A stretch of 16,216 nucleotides of DNA from Deltaproteobacteria bacterium (GCA_019310865.1 JAFDDL010000058.1:1-16216); one strand, 5' to 3'; numbered from the stretch's first letter, positions 1-8,398 are shown. Program-made: numbers and translations. The notes: generated from the letters alone by a model not told the origin.

Positions 1-1338
1 GTTTAGTGTTGAAACCCAATAGACATCCACGCCGAAGGCCTCATAATCCGATAGGCGGCTGTGGTCCTGTTCGGATAAAAAGGGGCCGTGCTCGCAGGAT
101 GCTTCATGAAAATAGATGGCTCCCAACCGGCCATCACAGGCCAGGTTAATGATGTCACGGTGCTCCAGCAGATTCGGGAAAAATTTTAAAACCAGAATAC
201 CGGGATCGTCACCGATGATGTTCCCCACGTCGGCGGTTGCGTATTGGTGAGCGCAAAGGTCCTTTGCCGTAAAATCCCGCCGCCCCACAGCGCAGGCCGC
301 ATCAGTGGTGGTGCAGGGTTCTTTTGGGCCGTTAACCAGAAATCGGACATTGTCCAACCCGTCGCGGTCATTGGGTATAACGGCAACCGGTTTGTTCAAA
401 TGATGGCATTTTGACGCCGGTAGTTGGTCCATATTCGCTTCCAGGGATTTCATCTCCGGGTAGGAAAAGAACGTGAAACCCCTGGCGGATATCCGGTCGG
501 ATCGGCGTTTATACGGTTTGGGGACCCGGTACACCCTGGCGGATATGAGCGGGTTGACGATGGGGTGTTTGCTGCCGTTTACGATTTCCAGGTAGATGCG
601 AATGCCCCGGGTTTTGATGGGATCGAGAATGGTTGCCGGCAGATGCTCACCGAGGGAAAAACCGCTTTGCAGGACCACGTAATGCTCGTTGAGATACATG
701 GAACAGGTGGTGACGACCCCCTTTCCCGGCGGGATGGTCAGTGACGATACCGGCTGGCTGACTTGGTGGCGGTTTAAAATTTCCCGGCCGTTTTCCCGGA
801 ATAAAATTCGTCCAATGGTATCTTTGTCCAGGCCAGGTTTGAGGTTGCACACCACCTTGTGAGGGGAGATCCAAATGCTGCCGTCACTCGACACGGTGGT
901 CGATTCGGGTAGTTTGAGTTCAGAGCGTTCAATGGCGGACAAAACCTCGTCCGATGTGAGCAGGGCATCCGGGTTGCAGTAGACGAGCCGGCCCACCGGC
1001 AGGCCACGCGTAAAAAAATCCTTGAACGTACCCAGACTTGGATAGCCGGCAATGACCGACGAGGCCTTTTGGGTAAGAATGAGTCGGTCGCCGGTGAGCT
1101 TTTCGGGATTCGGCGGCTCGCATTGTATGCTGATTCCCAGGCGTGCGATTCGGGATCGTTCGCTGAAGACAAGATTTGCGGACTGTGTATTGAGCCGCTG
1201 GATAAAATTATCCGAAAGCTGGAATTCAGTTTCAAAAGTGATCGCACGTGCATTGCTTTTCAGTACACGGGTAATGACCCCATCGCCCGATTGAAGAAAG
1301 CCCCGATAAGAGCGATTGTCCCATTTGCGTTGACTCAT
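1..1338 (-). CDS. Partial large protein of unknown function (3' end outside window)
   Basis: An uninterrupted reading frame of 446 codons runs from an ATG at 1338 to the left edge, so the C-terminus is missing. The start is well supported: AAGGAG lies seven bases upstream of the ATG (N-terminus MSQRKWDNRS). I do not recognise the family. The protein looks soluble, with no signal peptide or membrane segment. The last visible 70 residues hold a Cys/His-containing stretch (HEASCEHGPFLSEQDHSRLS) that could be a metal or cofactor site, but this is only a guess. It is the third gene of a minus-strand run behind the thioesterase, with 46 bases between them, so co-transcription is likely. Several shorter frames overlapping it on both strands are shadows. 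Codon usage is GC-rich, like its upstream neighbours. I am confident it is a gene and have no confidence in any function. Confidence 0.85.
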   Translation of the reverse strand, partial: MSQRKWDNRSYRGFLQSGDGVITRVLKSNARAITFETEFQLSDNFIQRLNTQSANLVFSERSRIARLGISIQCEPPNPEKLTGDRLILTQKASSVIAGYPSLGTFKDFFTRGLPVGRLVYCNPDALLTSDEVLSAIERSELKLPESTTVSSDGSIWISPHKVVCNLKPGLDKDTIGRILFRENGREILNRHQVSQPVSSLTIPPGKGVVTTCSMYLNEHYVVLQSGFSLGEHLPATILDPIKTRGIRIYLEIVNGSKHPIVNPLISARVYRVPKPYKRRSDRISARGFTFFSYPEMKSLEANMDQLPASKCHHLNKPVAVIPNDRDGLDNVRFLVNGPKEPCTTTDAACAVGRRDFTAKDLCAHQYATADVGNIIGDDPGILVLKFFPNLLEHRDIINLACDGRLGAIYFHEASCEHGPFLSEQDHSRLSDYEAFGVDVYWVSTLN

Positions 1339-1384
1339 GATGCTCCTTGGATTTATCGATTCATTCATCCGGTCGGGCATTTCC

Positions 1385-1861
1385 TCATTTTATGCCCACC
1401 ATGAGCCGTGACGGAACCCGAATCGCCACAACTTCCCCCCGGGCGCATTCCAGGTCACCGGCATACAAGGAGCAGGTGATCACGGACTTTTTATCGGTGG
1501 CTTCCTTGACCCGGGACCGGACCACCAACTCCGCATCGATGGGCGTCGGTTTTAAATAGCTGACATTCAGGTTTCCGGTGACAAAGGTAATTTCCGGATC
1601 GGTTCCCGGTTGCCTGCCTTCGGCCTGATAGGCTGCGGCAGCGGCGGTTCCTGTGCAGTTGCAATCAATGAGACTGGCGATCAGCCCCCCGTAAACAACG
1701 CCGGGAAACGCCGTGTGGTATGAGTGGGGCCGGAAACGAAGGACGCCCTCTTTGCCGTTCCAGTGCGTTTTAAATTGCAGCCCATGAGGGTTGTTTTTAC
1801 CGCACCCATAACAGATGGCCGCTTCGTCCGGGTAATAGTCTTGAATCGCTTTCTGGGTCAT
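1385..1861 (-). CDS. PaaI-like hotdog-fold thioesterase
   Basis: This 158-aa protein has the hallmarks of the 4HBT/PaaI hotdog superfamily, which hydrolyses acyl-CoA thioesters in the cytoplasm. It has an N-terminal CYGCGKNNPHGLQ segment, then the central-helix motif (HTAFPGVVYGGLIASLIDCN) with the usual Gly-Gly and acidic/Asn residues around residues 50-70. Beta strands with the pattern NVSYLKPTPIDAELVVRSRV follow at about 100-120, and one domain fills the whole length, as is normal for the family. I place the start at the ATG at 1861 (MTQKAIQDYY), which has AAGGAG ten bases upstream. A longer frame starts with TTG at 1885, but that codon lies upstream of the Shine-Dalgarno and directly abuts the preceding stop. 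It follows the PEP-binding gene by 24 bases, so they are probably translated from one message. The substrate cannot be told from sequence. The CxxCGxxNPxGL-type N-terminus is common in uncharacterised PaaI-family members. Confidence 0.85.
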   Translation of the reverse strand: MTQKAIQDYYPDEAAICYGCGKNNPHGLQFKTHWNGKEGVLRFRPHSYHTAFPGVVYGGLIASLIDCNCTGTAAAAAYQAEGRQPGTDPEITFVTGNLNVSYLKPTPIDAELVVRSRVKEATDKKSVITCSLYAGDLECARGEVVAIRVPSRLMVGIK

Positions 1862-1885
1862 GGGGAAACGTCTCCTTAAATACAA

Positions 1886-4840
1886 TCAAGATAACGGATA
1901 GCAAATTGCACAATGTGACTTGGTTCCGTCCACCTTTAACTCAGGCGCCGGGTCGATTGTTACATGGGAAATATAGTCAAGTGACCGGCTCACCGGGTGG
2001 CCGGTCAACCAGTCCCAATCCAGAAAATCGGTTTTGTTGTCCCCGACGGTGATATATGTGATACCCAGCCCGGTAATATTGTGGAAAAAATGAGATCCCT
2101 GGGACGGTTCCGCCTTGAGTTCCGAATGAACGGTTTCGATAATGGCCCCCACACCGTAAATGTCGGCCCAGCGGACCGGAATGCCCAGCCAGCGATCCGC
2201 AGAACCCCATCGGCCGGGACCCACCAGGAGGTATTTGCGGTTCGCTTTGGCCAGCAAGGCGTTCAACCGGCCAATTTCCCGCGCGATCTCCGGTGTCTTA
2301 GACGGATCGAACGCATCGGGCTTTACATAGACAATGTCGGTGACGGGCTCCTGCGTGGCGTTTCCCAGGGCGTTGGTGGAATAGCAAACCGCCCGGTCGA
2401 TATCGTCCTGGTTGATTTCCAGTTTGGAAAACGCCGAAGCCGCGGACATGGGCCGAAGTTGAAGCAGGGCAAAGGTGGATCGGCCTTCGGAAGATTCGGA
2501 TAGATTGACGGAGAATTCCAGCTCCACGGGGCATCCCATCCCTTCCTGGCCCGTGACGAGAACATCGCGAAGTAGATCCGGAAGCGGCACCAAATTATAC
2601 TTCAGGATCTGGGCGAAAGTCAGAACGCGGGGCCCGCGGATATGCGTGGTTTCGCGAATGCGATGCTCTTCGGCAATGTAGGTACCTGCCAAAAGTTTCA
2701 TGGGCGGTTCCGTCTCGGCATCCGACACCTCGCGTTTCTCCAGAGCCATGTCCTCGTTGACATCCAATACCTGAGGGACACCGTTTATCTTCAGGGCATA
2801 GAAGTACCGCTGGGCATTTTGAAGTATGTCATCGACTTTTGATCGCTGGGGCAGAAGTTTCGGGTATTTGGGGGAAAAGCGAAGCGTTTTTTCACCTTCC
2901 ATGACCATTTTGCCCAGCCCCATGGCGATTGTTGCGACGCCCTCTTCGGGTTTCATGGGCGGGAATGGATAGAAGTTATGAGACTGGGCCACACCGGATA
3001 CGGCGGGATAGAAAAATTCACCATAATCGCCGCCCACCAGTTCCTGGACGATAACCGCCATTTTTTCTTCTTCGGTCCGATGCCCGACACGCCGGGCAAA
3101 AGCCTTTGGATCTTGAAAGTAAGTAGATGCATAGACGAGTTTTACGGCGGTTAGCAGATGTTCCAGGCGGGAGTCGATATCCGGTTGATTGTTGGGGATC
3201 ATGTAGGTTCGGTAAAGGCCTGCATATGCATGCGCGTGGGCGTCTTCCAATAGACTCGATGACCGAACGGCCAGGGGATAGTGAATATGGGAAATATAAG
3301 CGCGAAGATCCCGAATGATCCAGTCCGGCATTTCTGCAGCGAGGAATTTTTCCGCCACGGCCTCGTTGGGGATATCCCCCTTTGAAAGGTAACCCAGCTC
3401 GTTTGTTTCAACAAACGAGTCAAATCCGTCGGTGGTGATGACCAGGGTTTGGGGGATGATGACATCCACGGATTTGAATTTTTCATTCAACACTCGGTCG
3501 GATTTGAGCAGGTTTGAAAAAAAAGCCAAACCCCGGGCTTTTCCGCCCAGGGAGCCTTTTCCGATTTTTAAAAAATCCGTGTCGGTATCAAAGTCGGATT
3601 CAAAATTGGCTACGACACCGTGCTGGCGCCGCTTTCGGCGCGCTTTGATAATGGCTGCAAGCGATTCGCGGTGTTTTTCAAGGTCATGGGCGAAATCGGC
3701 ATGGGTGATGGGTCTGAGCTTTTGAGCCAGCATAATTTCGGTCCGTGCGAAAAACCATCTGGAAAAGTCATTCCGATTACAATGCAGATAAAACGATTCG
3801 ATGGGCAGGGTTGTCAGGATTTTCTCCAATGCCCGCATGTTAGAGGCCCGATTGATGACCTGTCCATCGGGAAAACGAAAGACAAAATCTCCAAATCCGA
3901 GATGGCTCAGGAAAAAGGATCGGACTTCGGCATGCAGCGACTGGGAATTTTTATCCACAAATTCCGCCGACACCTGGTCTGCTTTTTCCCGGTTTTTCGG
4001 TTCTGAGCTGGTCAACAACAGCGGTATGTCAAATCGATCCGATTTGATTCGCTCCAGTAGCCGGATACCGGCTTCGTCATCCATTTTACAGCTGCGCTCA
4101 AAGCGAACATCTGAGATAACCCCTAAAATATACGGTTCATATTTCTCAAACAGACCGATGGCTTCTTCGTAATTGCTTGCCACAAGAATTTTCGGGCGCG
4201 CGCGCATGGTGAGCAATCGGTGGTCTTCATTGAGCCCTTCTTCCAACACCGCCTGGGTTTGTATGACCAGTTCCCGGTACAAAATCGGTAGGAGTGATGT
4301 GATGTAATAGGGGGAGTCTTCCACGAACAGAATGACGCGGATGCCGGCGGATTCTAAGCGGTCTTCGGCGCTTTTGATCAGTGCCACGAGAATATCCGTA
4401 TTGCCCGACCAGGCGAATATCCGATCCACTCCGTCTGGCCTGGCCACATCGGGAAAACACGCCAGTGTCGGAGGAATTCGATGCGTCATGAGCACAACGG
4501 GTAGGTTGGGATGTTTTTCCTTGATCTTTTGTCCGAGCACGAACGAGTCCATCCCCCACACCCGGGGCATGGTGATGACCATATCCACATGTTTTTCATC
4601 CAGTTCGGCCAGGGCCGCTTCCCCGGAAGACGCCCAATGAATCCGCGGCGGATGGCTCAAATTCAGCCCCTTGTATTCATGAATGATTCTTTCGGAAAGT
4701 CGACAGTCCTGGTCCATGATCCAGGCATCGTAGGGTGTGGATACCAGGAGAATATCGCGCACCTTCTTTTGCATCAGTTCATGAAAAACTTTGAACCGGG
4801 GATCAAAATCCTCTGTGAAATAGTCAATATCGATAACCAC
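1886..4840 (-). CDS. Tandem receiver domains fused to PEP/pyruvate-binding (PPDK-N) ATP-grasp protein
   Basis: This is a large cytoplasmic protein of 984 aa. Numbering from the GTG start: a receiver-like domain at about 25-165; a second receiver at about 168-315 with the acidic pair (FVEDS), a phospho-acceptor Asp near 244 (GVISDVRF), a Thr (LLLTSSE) and a Lys (FVDKN); a linker; then a PPDK N-terminal nucleotide-binding domain at about 425-800 with a Gly-rich loop (GKGSLGGKARG) and LAVRSSSLLED. The first receiver has a Thr where the Asp should be (DMVITMP). The C-terminus carries GPGRWGSADRWLG and a His-rich SQGSHFFHNITG segment. The swivelling His domain and PEP-binding barrel of true PEP synthase or PPDK are absent, so a classical synthase reaction is unlikely; a regulated ATP-dependent phosphotransfer role is inferred. 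The GTG at 4840 is chosen because GGAGGAGG precedes it by eight bases. The in-frame ATG at 4864 has no Shine-Dalgarno. It is the first gene of a probable three-gene operon. Confidence 0.85.
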   Translation of the reverse strand: MVIDIDYFTEDFDPRFKVFHELMQKKVRDILLVSTPYDAWIMDQDCRLSERIIHEYKGLNLSHPPRIHWASSGEAALAELDEKHVDMVITMPRVWGMDSFVLGQKIKEKHPNLPVVLMTHRIPPTLACFPDVARPDGVDRIFAWSGNTDILVALIKSAEDRLESAGIRVILFVEDSPYYITSLLPILYRELVIQTQAVLEEGLNEDHRLLTMRARPKILVASNYEEAIGLFEKYEPYILGVISDVRFERSCKMDDEAGIRLLERIKSDRFDIPLLLTSSEPKNREKADQVSAEFVDKNSQSLHAEVRSFFLSHLGFGDFVFRFPDGQVINRASNMRALEKILTTLPIESFYLHCNRNDFSRWFFARTEIMLAQKLRPITHADFAHDLEKHRESLAAIIKARRKRRQHGVVANFESDFDTDTDFLKIGKGSLGGKARGLAFFSNLLKSDRVLNEKFKSVDVIIPQTLVITTDGFDSFVETNELGYLSKGDIPNEAVAEKFLAAEMPDWIIRDLRAYISHIHYPLAVRSSSLLEDAHAHAYAGLYRTYMIPNNQPDIDSRLEHLLTAVKLVYASTYFQDPKAFARRVGHRTEEEKMAVIVQELVGGDYGEFFYPAVSGVAQSHNFYPFPPMKPEEGVATIAMGLGKMVMEGEKTLRFSPKYPKLLPQRSKVDDILQNAQRYFYALKINGVPQVLDVNEDMALEKREVSDAETEPPMKLLAGTYIAEEHRIRETTHIRGPRVLTFAQILKYNLVPLPDLLRDVLVTGQEGMGCPVELEFSVNLSESSEGRSTFALLQLRPMSAASAFSKLEINQDDIDRAVCYSTNALGNATQEPVTDIVYVKPDAFDPSKTPEIAREIGRLNALLAKANRKYLLVGPGRWGSADRWLGIPVRWADIYGVGAIIETVHSELKAEPSQGSHFFHNITGLGITYITVGDNKTDFLDWDWLTGHPVSRSLDYISHVTIDPAPELKVDGTKSHCAICYPLS

Positions 4841-4874
4841 GGCGATTTCCTCCTCCGGGCACATTCATGATCTT

Positions 4875-4897
4875 AGAAGTGGTTTAAAACCACTTCT
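4875..4897. promoter_or_regulatory. Perfect 23-bp palindrome in divergent intergenic region, candidate operator
   Basis: Two 11-bp arms (AGAAGTGGTTT and its exact complement) flank a single central base. It lies 35 bp upstream of the GTG start of the receiver/PEP-binding gene and 97 bp upstream of the LUD-domain gene. There is no T-run on either side, so a terminator is unlikely. The near-zero loop argues for a dimeric repressor or activator site in DNA rather than an RNA hairpin. The regulator is unknown. Confidence 0.55.
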
Positions 4898-4993
4898 GAA
4901 CATTTCCTGGATAATTCTTTTTAAATGTGTAACATAAAACTGGAAAGAGCAAGCTGGAATTAATTTTTTACAACCATAATTGAGGAGCATAAA

Positions 4994-5647
4994 ATGGACA
5001 AATCGATTCGAAAGTATTGGGAAAAACGTCTCGAAGATCTGACAGGTGCTTTTGAAGCGAACAATTTTGAGGTGTTCATTGCCGATTCGACCGCTGTGGC
5101 CAAGGACATCGTCGTTGATCAAATTTTGCCCGATCTCGGTGCAAAAAGCGTGTCTTTTGGCGGCTCCATAACCGTGGTGGCCTGCGGGCTCTATTCCCAT
5201 TTCAAGGACAATGATAAATATGACGTTATCGATACCTTTGATCGGGGCGTGCCCATGGATGAAATGCTAGAGCGACGCCGGCAATCGCTGCATGTGGATC
5301 TGTTTTTATCCAGCACCAACGCCATGACCGAAAGCGGTCAGCTGGTGAATCTGGACATGCTCGGCAACCGGATTGCCGGCATTACCTTCGGTCCTAAAAA
5401 TGTTATCATTCTGGTGGGGCGAAACAAATTGACCGCCGATCTGGAAGAAGCCATGTTTCGGATCAAGAATTATGCAGCGCCGATCAACGCCATGCGACTA
5501 AAGATGAAAACCCCTTGCGCCAAGACCGGCATCTGTGAAGAGTGTAAAAGCCCGAGCCGTATTTGCAATACCTGGATGATCACGGAAAAATCATTTGGGA
5601 AAGGACGGGTGAAGATTGTTTTGATCAACGAAGATCTCGGTTTTTAA
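4994..5647 (+). CDS. LUD-domain (LutB/LutC-like) lactate-utilisation-type protein
   Basis: This 217-aa soluble protein covers a single LUD domain (PF02589, formerly DUF162). The N-terminal half is a Rossmann-like region, with LGAKSVSFGGSITV at about 46-59 and VDLFLSSTNAMTESGQLVNLD at about 99-119, typical of the stand-alone LUD family. The C-terminal part has four cysteines spaced C-x5-C-x2-C-x6-C (CAKTGICEECKSPSRIC), which could bind an Fe-S cluster or zinc. LUD proteins take part in lactate oxidation with LutA/LutB in other bacteria, but no LutA or LutB partner lies here, so the substrate is not established. The ATG at 4994 has GAGGAG seven bases upstream. The next gene, a UMF1-type transporter, begins about 54 bp downstream on the same strand, so the two may be co-transcribed. 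The short leader contains the palindrome at 4875-4897. Confidence 0.88.
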   Translation: MDKSIRKYWEKRLEDLTGAFEANNFEVFIADSTAVAKDIVVDQILPDLGAKSVSFGGSITVVACGLYSHFKDNDKYDVIDTFDRGVPMDEMLERRRQSLHVDLFLSSTNAMTESGQLVNLDMLGNRIAGITFGPKNVIILVGRNKLTADLEEAMFRIKNYAAPINAMRLKMKTPCAKTGICEECKSPSRICNTWMITEKSFGKGRVKIVLINEDLGF

Positions 5648-5701
5648 TCTGCAAATCGACAACACAACCTTATGGAAACCAGACCCGGAAAGCACGCCGC
5701 A

Positions 5702-7042
5702 ATGAGCATCACCGGAAAAAAGGCCATCTGGGGATGGGCCCTGTACGACTGGGCGAACTCGGCGTTTGCCACAACGGTCATGGCTGGGTTTTTCCCGATA
5801 TTTTTCAAGGAATACTGGAGTGCCGGGGCCAACATAAATCTAAGTACGGCCCGGCTCGGTTTTGCCAATGCTGCGGCTGGCCTGCTGGTGGCATTGATGG
5901 CGCCGGTAATGGGCGCCATTGCGGACGCAGCGGGCGCCCGAAAACGGTTTCTCATCGGATTTGCCTACCTGGGTGTATTGATGACTGCCGGGCTTTTTAT
6001 GGTGGGAAAGGGTCAGTGGATCTGGGCGGTATGCATCTATGTTCTGGGAACCATCGGGTTTTCCGGGGCCAACGTGTTCTATGATGCATTGCTGCCGTCC
6101 GTTGCGGGCGTCCAACGGCTTGAACGGGTGTCGAGTTTTGGCTATGCCATGGGTTATCTGGGTGGGGGGCTCCTGTTTTTGATCAACGTGCTTATGATGA
6201 CCCTGCCCCATCGATTTGGATTGGCCGATGCCGGACAGGCCGTCCGATTTTCGTTTTTATCCGTGGCGCTGTGGTGGGGCGGGTTTACGGTTTTCACCCT
6301 TTATTGGGTGCCCGAAGAAAAGCTGACGGATAACCGGGCCGGGGTTCGAAAAGCGGTGGTTGAGGGTTTAAAACGGTTTTTTTCAATTTTCCGCCGAATT
6401 CGCACTTCGAAAGCCGTTTGGCTTTTTCTGCTGGCCTACTGGTTTTATATTGATGGCGTCGACACCATCGTCAGAATGGCGGTGGACTATGGCCTCTCCC
6501 TTGGATTTCCTCGCAATGATCTAATTCTTGCGTTGTTGATCGTGCAATTTGTGGGTTTTCCGGCCGCATTGATTTTCGGGCGTCTCGGAGAAAAATGGGG
6601 TGTTCGCAAGTCCATCTACCTGGCGCTTTTCATCTATGTGCTCATCACCGCCTGGGGAGTGGGGATGACGAGCAGCGTGGACTTTTATCTGCTAGCGGTA
6701 ATGATCGGGCTTGTTCAGGGGGGGATCCAGGCGCTGAGTCGATCTTACTACTCCCGATTGATACCGGCGGACCAGCCGGCACTCTATTTTGGGTTTTACA
6801 ACCTTTTGGGAAAGTTCGCCGTCATTCTCGGACCGGCGCTCATGGGGGCGGCGGGGCTCATTGCCCGGCGGCTCCTGCTGCCCCCAACAACTGATCCGGA
6901 AGTGATTGCCCAGGGCGCGCGCCTGGCATCGCGCTGGGGCATCGGGTCCATCGTCATCCTTTTTGTCATCGGGGGCATTCTGTTTTACGTTGCCGGCAGA
7001 GAAGATAAAACGCATCCACTTCCAGGCGATTTAACGTCATAG
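5702..7042 (+). CDS. UMF1-type (Atg22-like) major facilitator superfamily transporter
   Basis: This 446-aa integral membrane protein has about 12 hydrophobic segments spread over its length. The N-terminus is diagnostic: AIWGWALYDWANSAFATTVM followed by AGFFPIFFKEYW is the signature of the UMF1/Atg22-like MFS family (PF11700). Later segments (GTIGFSGANVFYDALLPSVA, and GLVQGGIQALSRSYYSRLIP near residue 340) also match that family. The conserved Ser-Arg loop in the second half resembles the MFS loop motif. The substrate is unknown; in yeast the family releases amino acids from the vacuole. I choose the ATG at 5702 (MSITGKKAIW) because the family motif begins directly after it. An in-frame ATG at 5672 would add ten residues, and neither start has a strong Shine-Dalgarno. 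It lies behind the LUD gene and converges with alanine racemase, with only three bases between the stop codons and no room for an intergenic terminator. Confidence 0.9.
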   Translation: MSITGKKAIWGWALYDWANSAFATTVMAGFFPIFFKEYWSAGANINLSTARLGFANAAAGLLVALMAPVMGAIADAAGARKRFLIGFAYLGVLMTAGLFMVGKGQWIWAVCIYVLGTIGFSGANVFYDALLPSVAGVQRLERVSSFGYAMGYLGGGLLFLINVLMMTLPHRFGLADAGQAVRFSFLSVALWWGGFTVFTLYWVPEEKLTDNRAGVRKAVVEGLKRFFSIFRRIRTSKAVWLFLLAYWFYIDGVDTIVRMAVDYGLSLGFPRNDLILALLIVQFVGFPAALIFGRLGEKWGVRKSIYLALFIYVLITAWGVGMTSSVDFYLLAVMIGLVQGGIQALSRSYYSRLIPADQPALYFGFYNLLGKFAVILGPALMGAAGLIARRLLLPPTTDPEVIAQGARLASRWGIGSIVILFVIGGILFYVAGREDKTHPLPGDLTS

Positions 7043-7045
7043 AAT

Positions 7046-8164
7046 TTATGATGGCAGATAAATTCGGGGCACCCGTTTCCCTACGGCGCAGACCACATCA
7101 TTAACGATGGTGCCGGTCATCTCGGCCATTTTCGCAATTGACGGATCGGTTCCGAACAGAACCGCCTCATCGCCCACTTGTACTTCCGGGATATCCGATA
7201 CATCCACCATGAACATATCCATGCAGACGCGACCGGTTATCGAGGCCTTTTGTCCCCGAATGGTCACATATCCACGGTTTGACAACTGCCGGCTGTAACC
7301 GTCCGCATATCCCATGGGCAACACGGCGATGGTGGCCGGCCGGGTTGTGTGGTAGGTGCGGCCGTAACTCACCGGGCTGCCGGCGGGCATGTTTCGAAGC
7401 AGGGCGATTCGGGTTTTTAATACCATGGCCGGTCTCAACGGCACCGTTCGACCGGCTTCGGGGGAGGGATACAGGCCGTATATCATAATGCCCGGCCTGA
7501 CCAGATCGTAATTGGCTTCGGGAAAATCGAGCACACCACCGCTATTGGCCATATGTTTCATGGGAATCTTGATGCCGGCATGCTCGATCTCACGAATGAG
7601 CGAGTCAAAGCGACTGATTTGCATACGGGCAAACGATTTGTCCGCCTCATCAGATGTGGAAAAATGACTGAAAATTCCTTTGATGGTCAGGTTGTTTAAT
7701 CGGCCCACTGCAGCCAGAAAATCCGCTGCATCTTTCGGTGTAATACCCATTCGGCCCATTCCGGTATCGATCTTGATGTGAACCGTTGCCGTGGTGCCGG
7801 TATTCGCTGCCGCCATGTCAAGCTGCTGAGCCATTTCAAGGGAGGTGATGGACTGCTCCAAGTTCCAGTCCATCACATTGGGGATTTCATCCGGCTGGAT
7901 CGCACCCAAGGTCAGGATCGGAACGGTAATGCCGGCGTCTCTCAGAGCCTTTCCCTCCTCGGGAATGGCCACCGCCAGGCAGTCCGCACCACTTTTCAGC
8001 GCGGCCCGGCTGACCGGAACCGCCCCGTGTCCGTAGCCGTCGGCCTTGACAACGGCCATGAGCTGCGTTTGGGAACCAATTTTTTTTCGTATGGCGGCTA
8101 TATTTTCGGAAATGGCGTCAAGATCCACCAGGGCCCGGCTTGCGCGAATTGTCGAAGTCATCAT
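7046..8164 (-). CDS. alr: Alanine racemase (PLP-dependent)
   Basis: This 372-aa protein is full length for Alr, which interconverts L- and D-alanine for peptidoglycan synthesis in the cytoplasm. The PLP-binding lysine sits in AVVKADGYGHG (Lys40). The substrate- and phosphate-binding regions HIKIDTGMGRMG and HMANSGG, and the C-terminal catalytic tyrosine motif LPMGYADGYSR (second catalytic base on the other monomer), are all present. GRVCMDMFMVDVSD matches the family's C-terminal beta domain. AAGGAG lies five bases before the ATG at 8164 and eight before the in-frame ATG at 8161, so the start could be either. It stands alone on the minus strand, facing the transporter gene end to end. The upstream region is decayed sequence and shows no clear promoter to me. 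Composition matches the core half of the window. Confidence 0.96.
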   Translation of the reverse strand: MMTSTIRASRALVDLDAISENIAAIRKKIGSQTQLMAVVKADGYGHGAVPVSRAALKSGADCLAVAIPEEGKALRDAGITVPILTLGAIQPDEIPNVMDWNLEQSITSLEMAQQLDMAAANTGTTATVHIKIDTGMGRMGITPKDAADFLAAVGRLNNLTIKGIFSHFSTSDEADKSFARMQISRFDSLIREIEHAGIKIPMKHMANSGGVLDFPEANYDLVRPGIMIYGLYPSPEAGRTVPLRPAMVLKTRIALLRNMPAGSPVSYGRTYHTTRPATIAVLPMGYADGYSRQLSNRGYVTIRGQKASITGRVCMDMFMVDVSDIPEVQVGDEAVLFGTDPSIAKMAEMTGTIVNDVVCAVGKRVPRIYLPS

Positions 8165-8232
8165 CCATGCTCCTTACGGAAAATTACACTTTTAAAAGAA
8201 GGCGTTTTGTTTGTAAGAAGTTAACTTTTTTC

Positions 8233-8260
8233 AAGGGAAAATGGGCTTGAACTTTCCCTT
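8233..8260 (+). terminator. Inverted repeat followed by T-run, terminator-like on + strand
   Basis: Arms AAGGGAAA and TTTCCCTT (8 bp, loop 12) are followed four bases later by seven T residues. Read on the plus strand it resembles a weak intrinsic terminator, yet no plus-strand gene ends here, because alanine racemase and the AAA+ stub are on the minus strand. It may belong to a lost gene or be fortuitous. The stem is AT-rich, so confidence is low. Confidence 0.3.
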
Positions 8261-8275
8261 ATCGTTTTTTTCCAA

Positions 8276-8398
8276 TCAGAGGTCCTTTCCGACACCTTTT
8301 TCCCCTGTAATAACAACATATAATCCTTTATCTGCAACGTGCTTGATTTGGCTGTTAATCCGTTTAATGGCACGGCTAACACCAATTAATGGACTCAT
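8276..8398 (-). pseudogene. Fragment of sigma-54-dependent activator AAA+ domain
   Basis: A 40-codon frame (ATG at 8398) reads MSPLIGVSRAIKRINSQIKH, continues VADKGLYVVI and ends TGEKGVGKDL before a TGA. It matches the start of the NtrC-type sigma-54 interaction domain: the LIGxSxAIxxV helix, the VADxxxxVLITGExGxGKEL strand and the Walker A loop. A normal domain continues for about 190 more residues with Walker B and GAFTGA; none of that follows in this frame. An upstream stop cuts off any N-terminal sensory domain. It therefore looks like a severed remnant, not a functional regulator. Beyond the stop, the same frame reads KGKFKPIFP, vaguely like the next conserved strand, so an internal deletion plus stop is possible. 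It lies about 110 bp upstream of alanine racemase on the same strand. Confidence 0.6.

Noticed and set aside
774..1253. 159-codon minus-strand ORF and overlapping short ORFs in the first 1.3 kb
   Set aside because: They are alternate frames of the longer gene that starts at 1338 with a strong Shine-Dalgarno and stays open to the window edge.
1997..2503. 168-codon plus-strand ORF, and others opposite the receiver/PEP-binding gene
   Set aside because: They lie antisense to a clearly recognised coding sequence and show no family motifs; GC-rich codon usage makes such shadows common.
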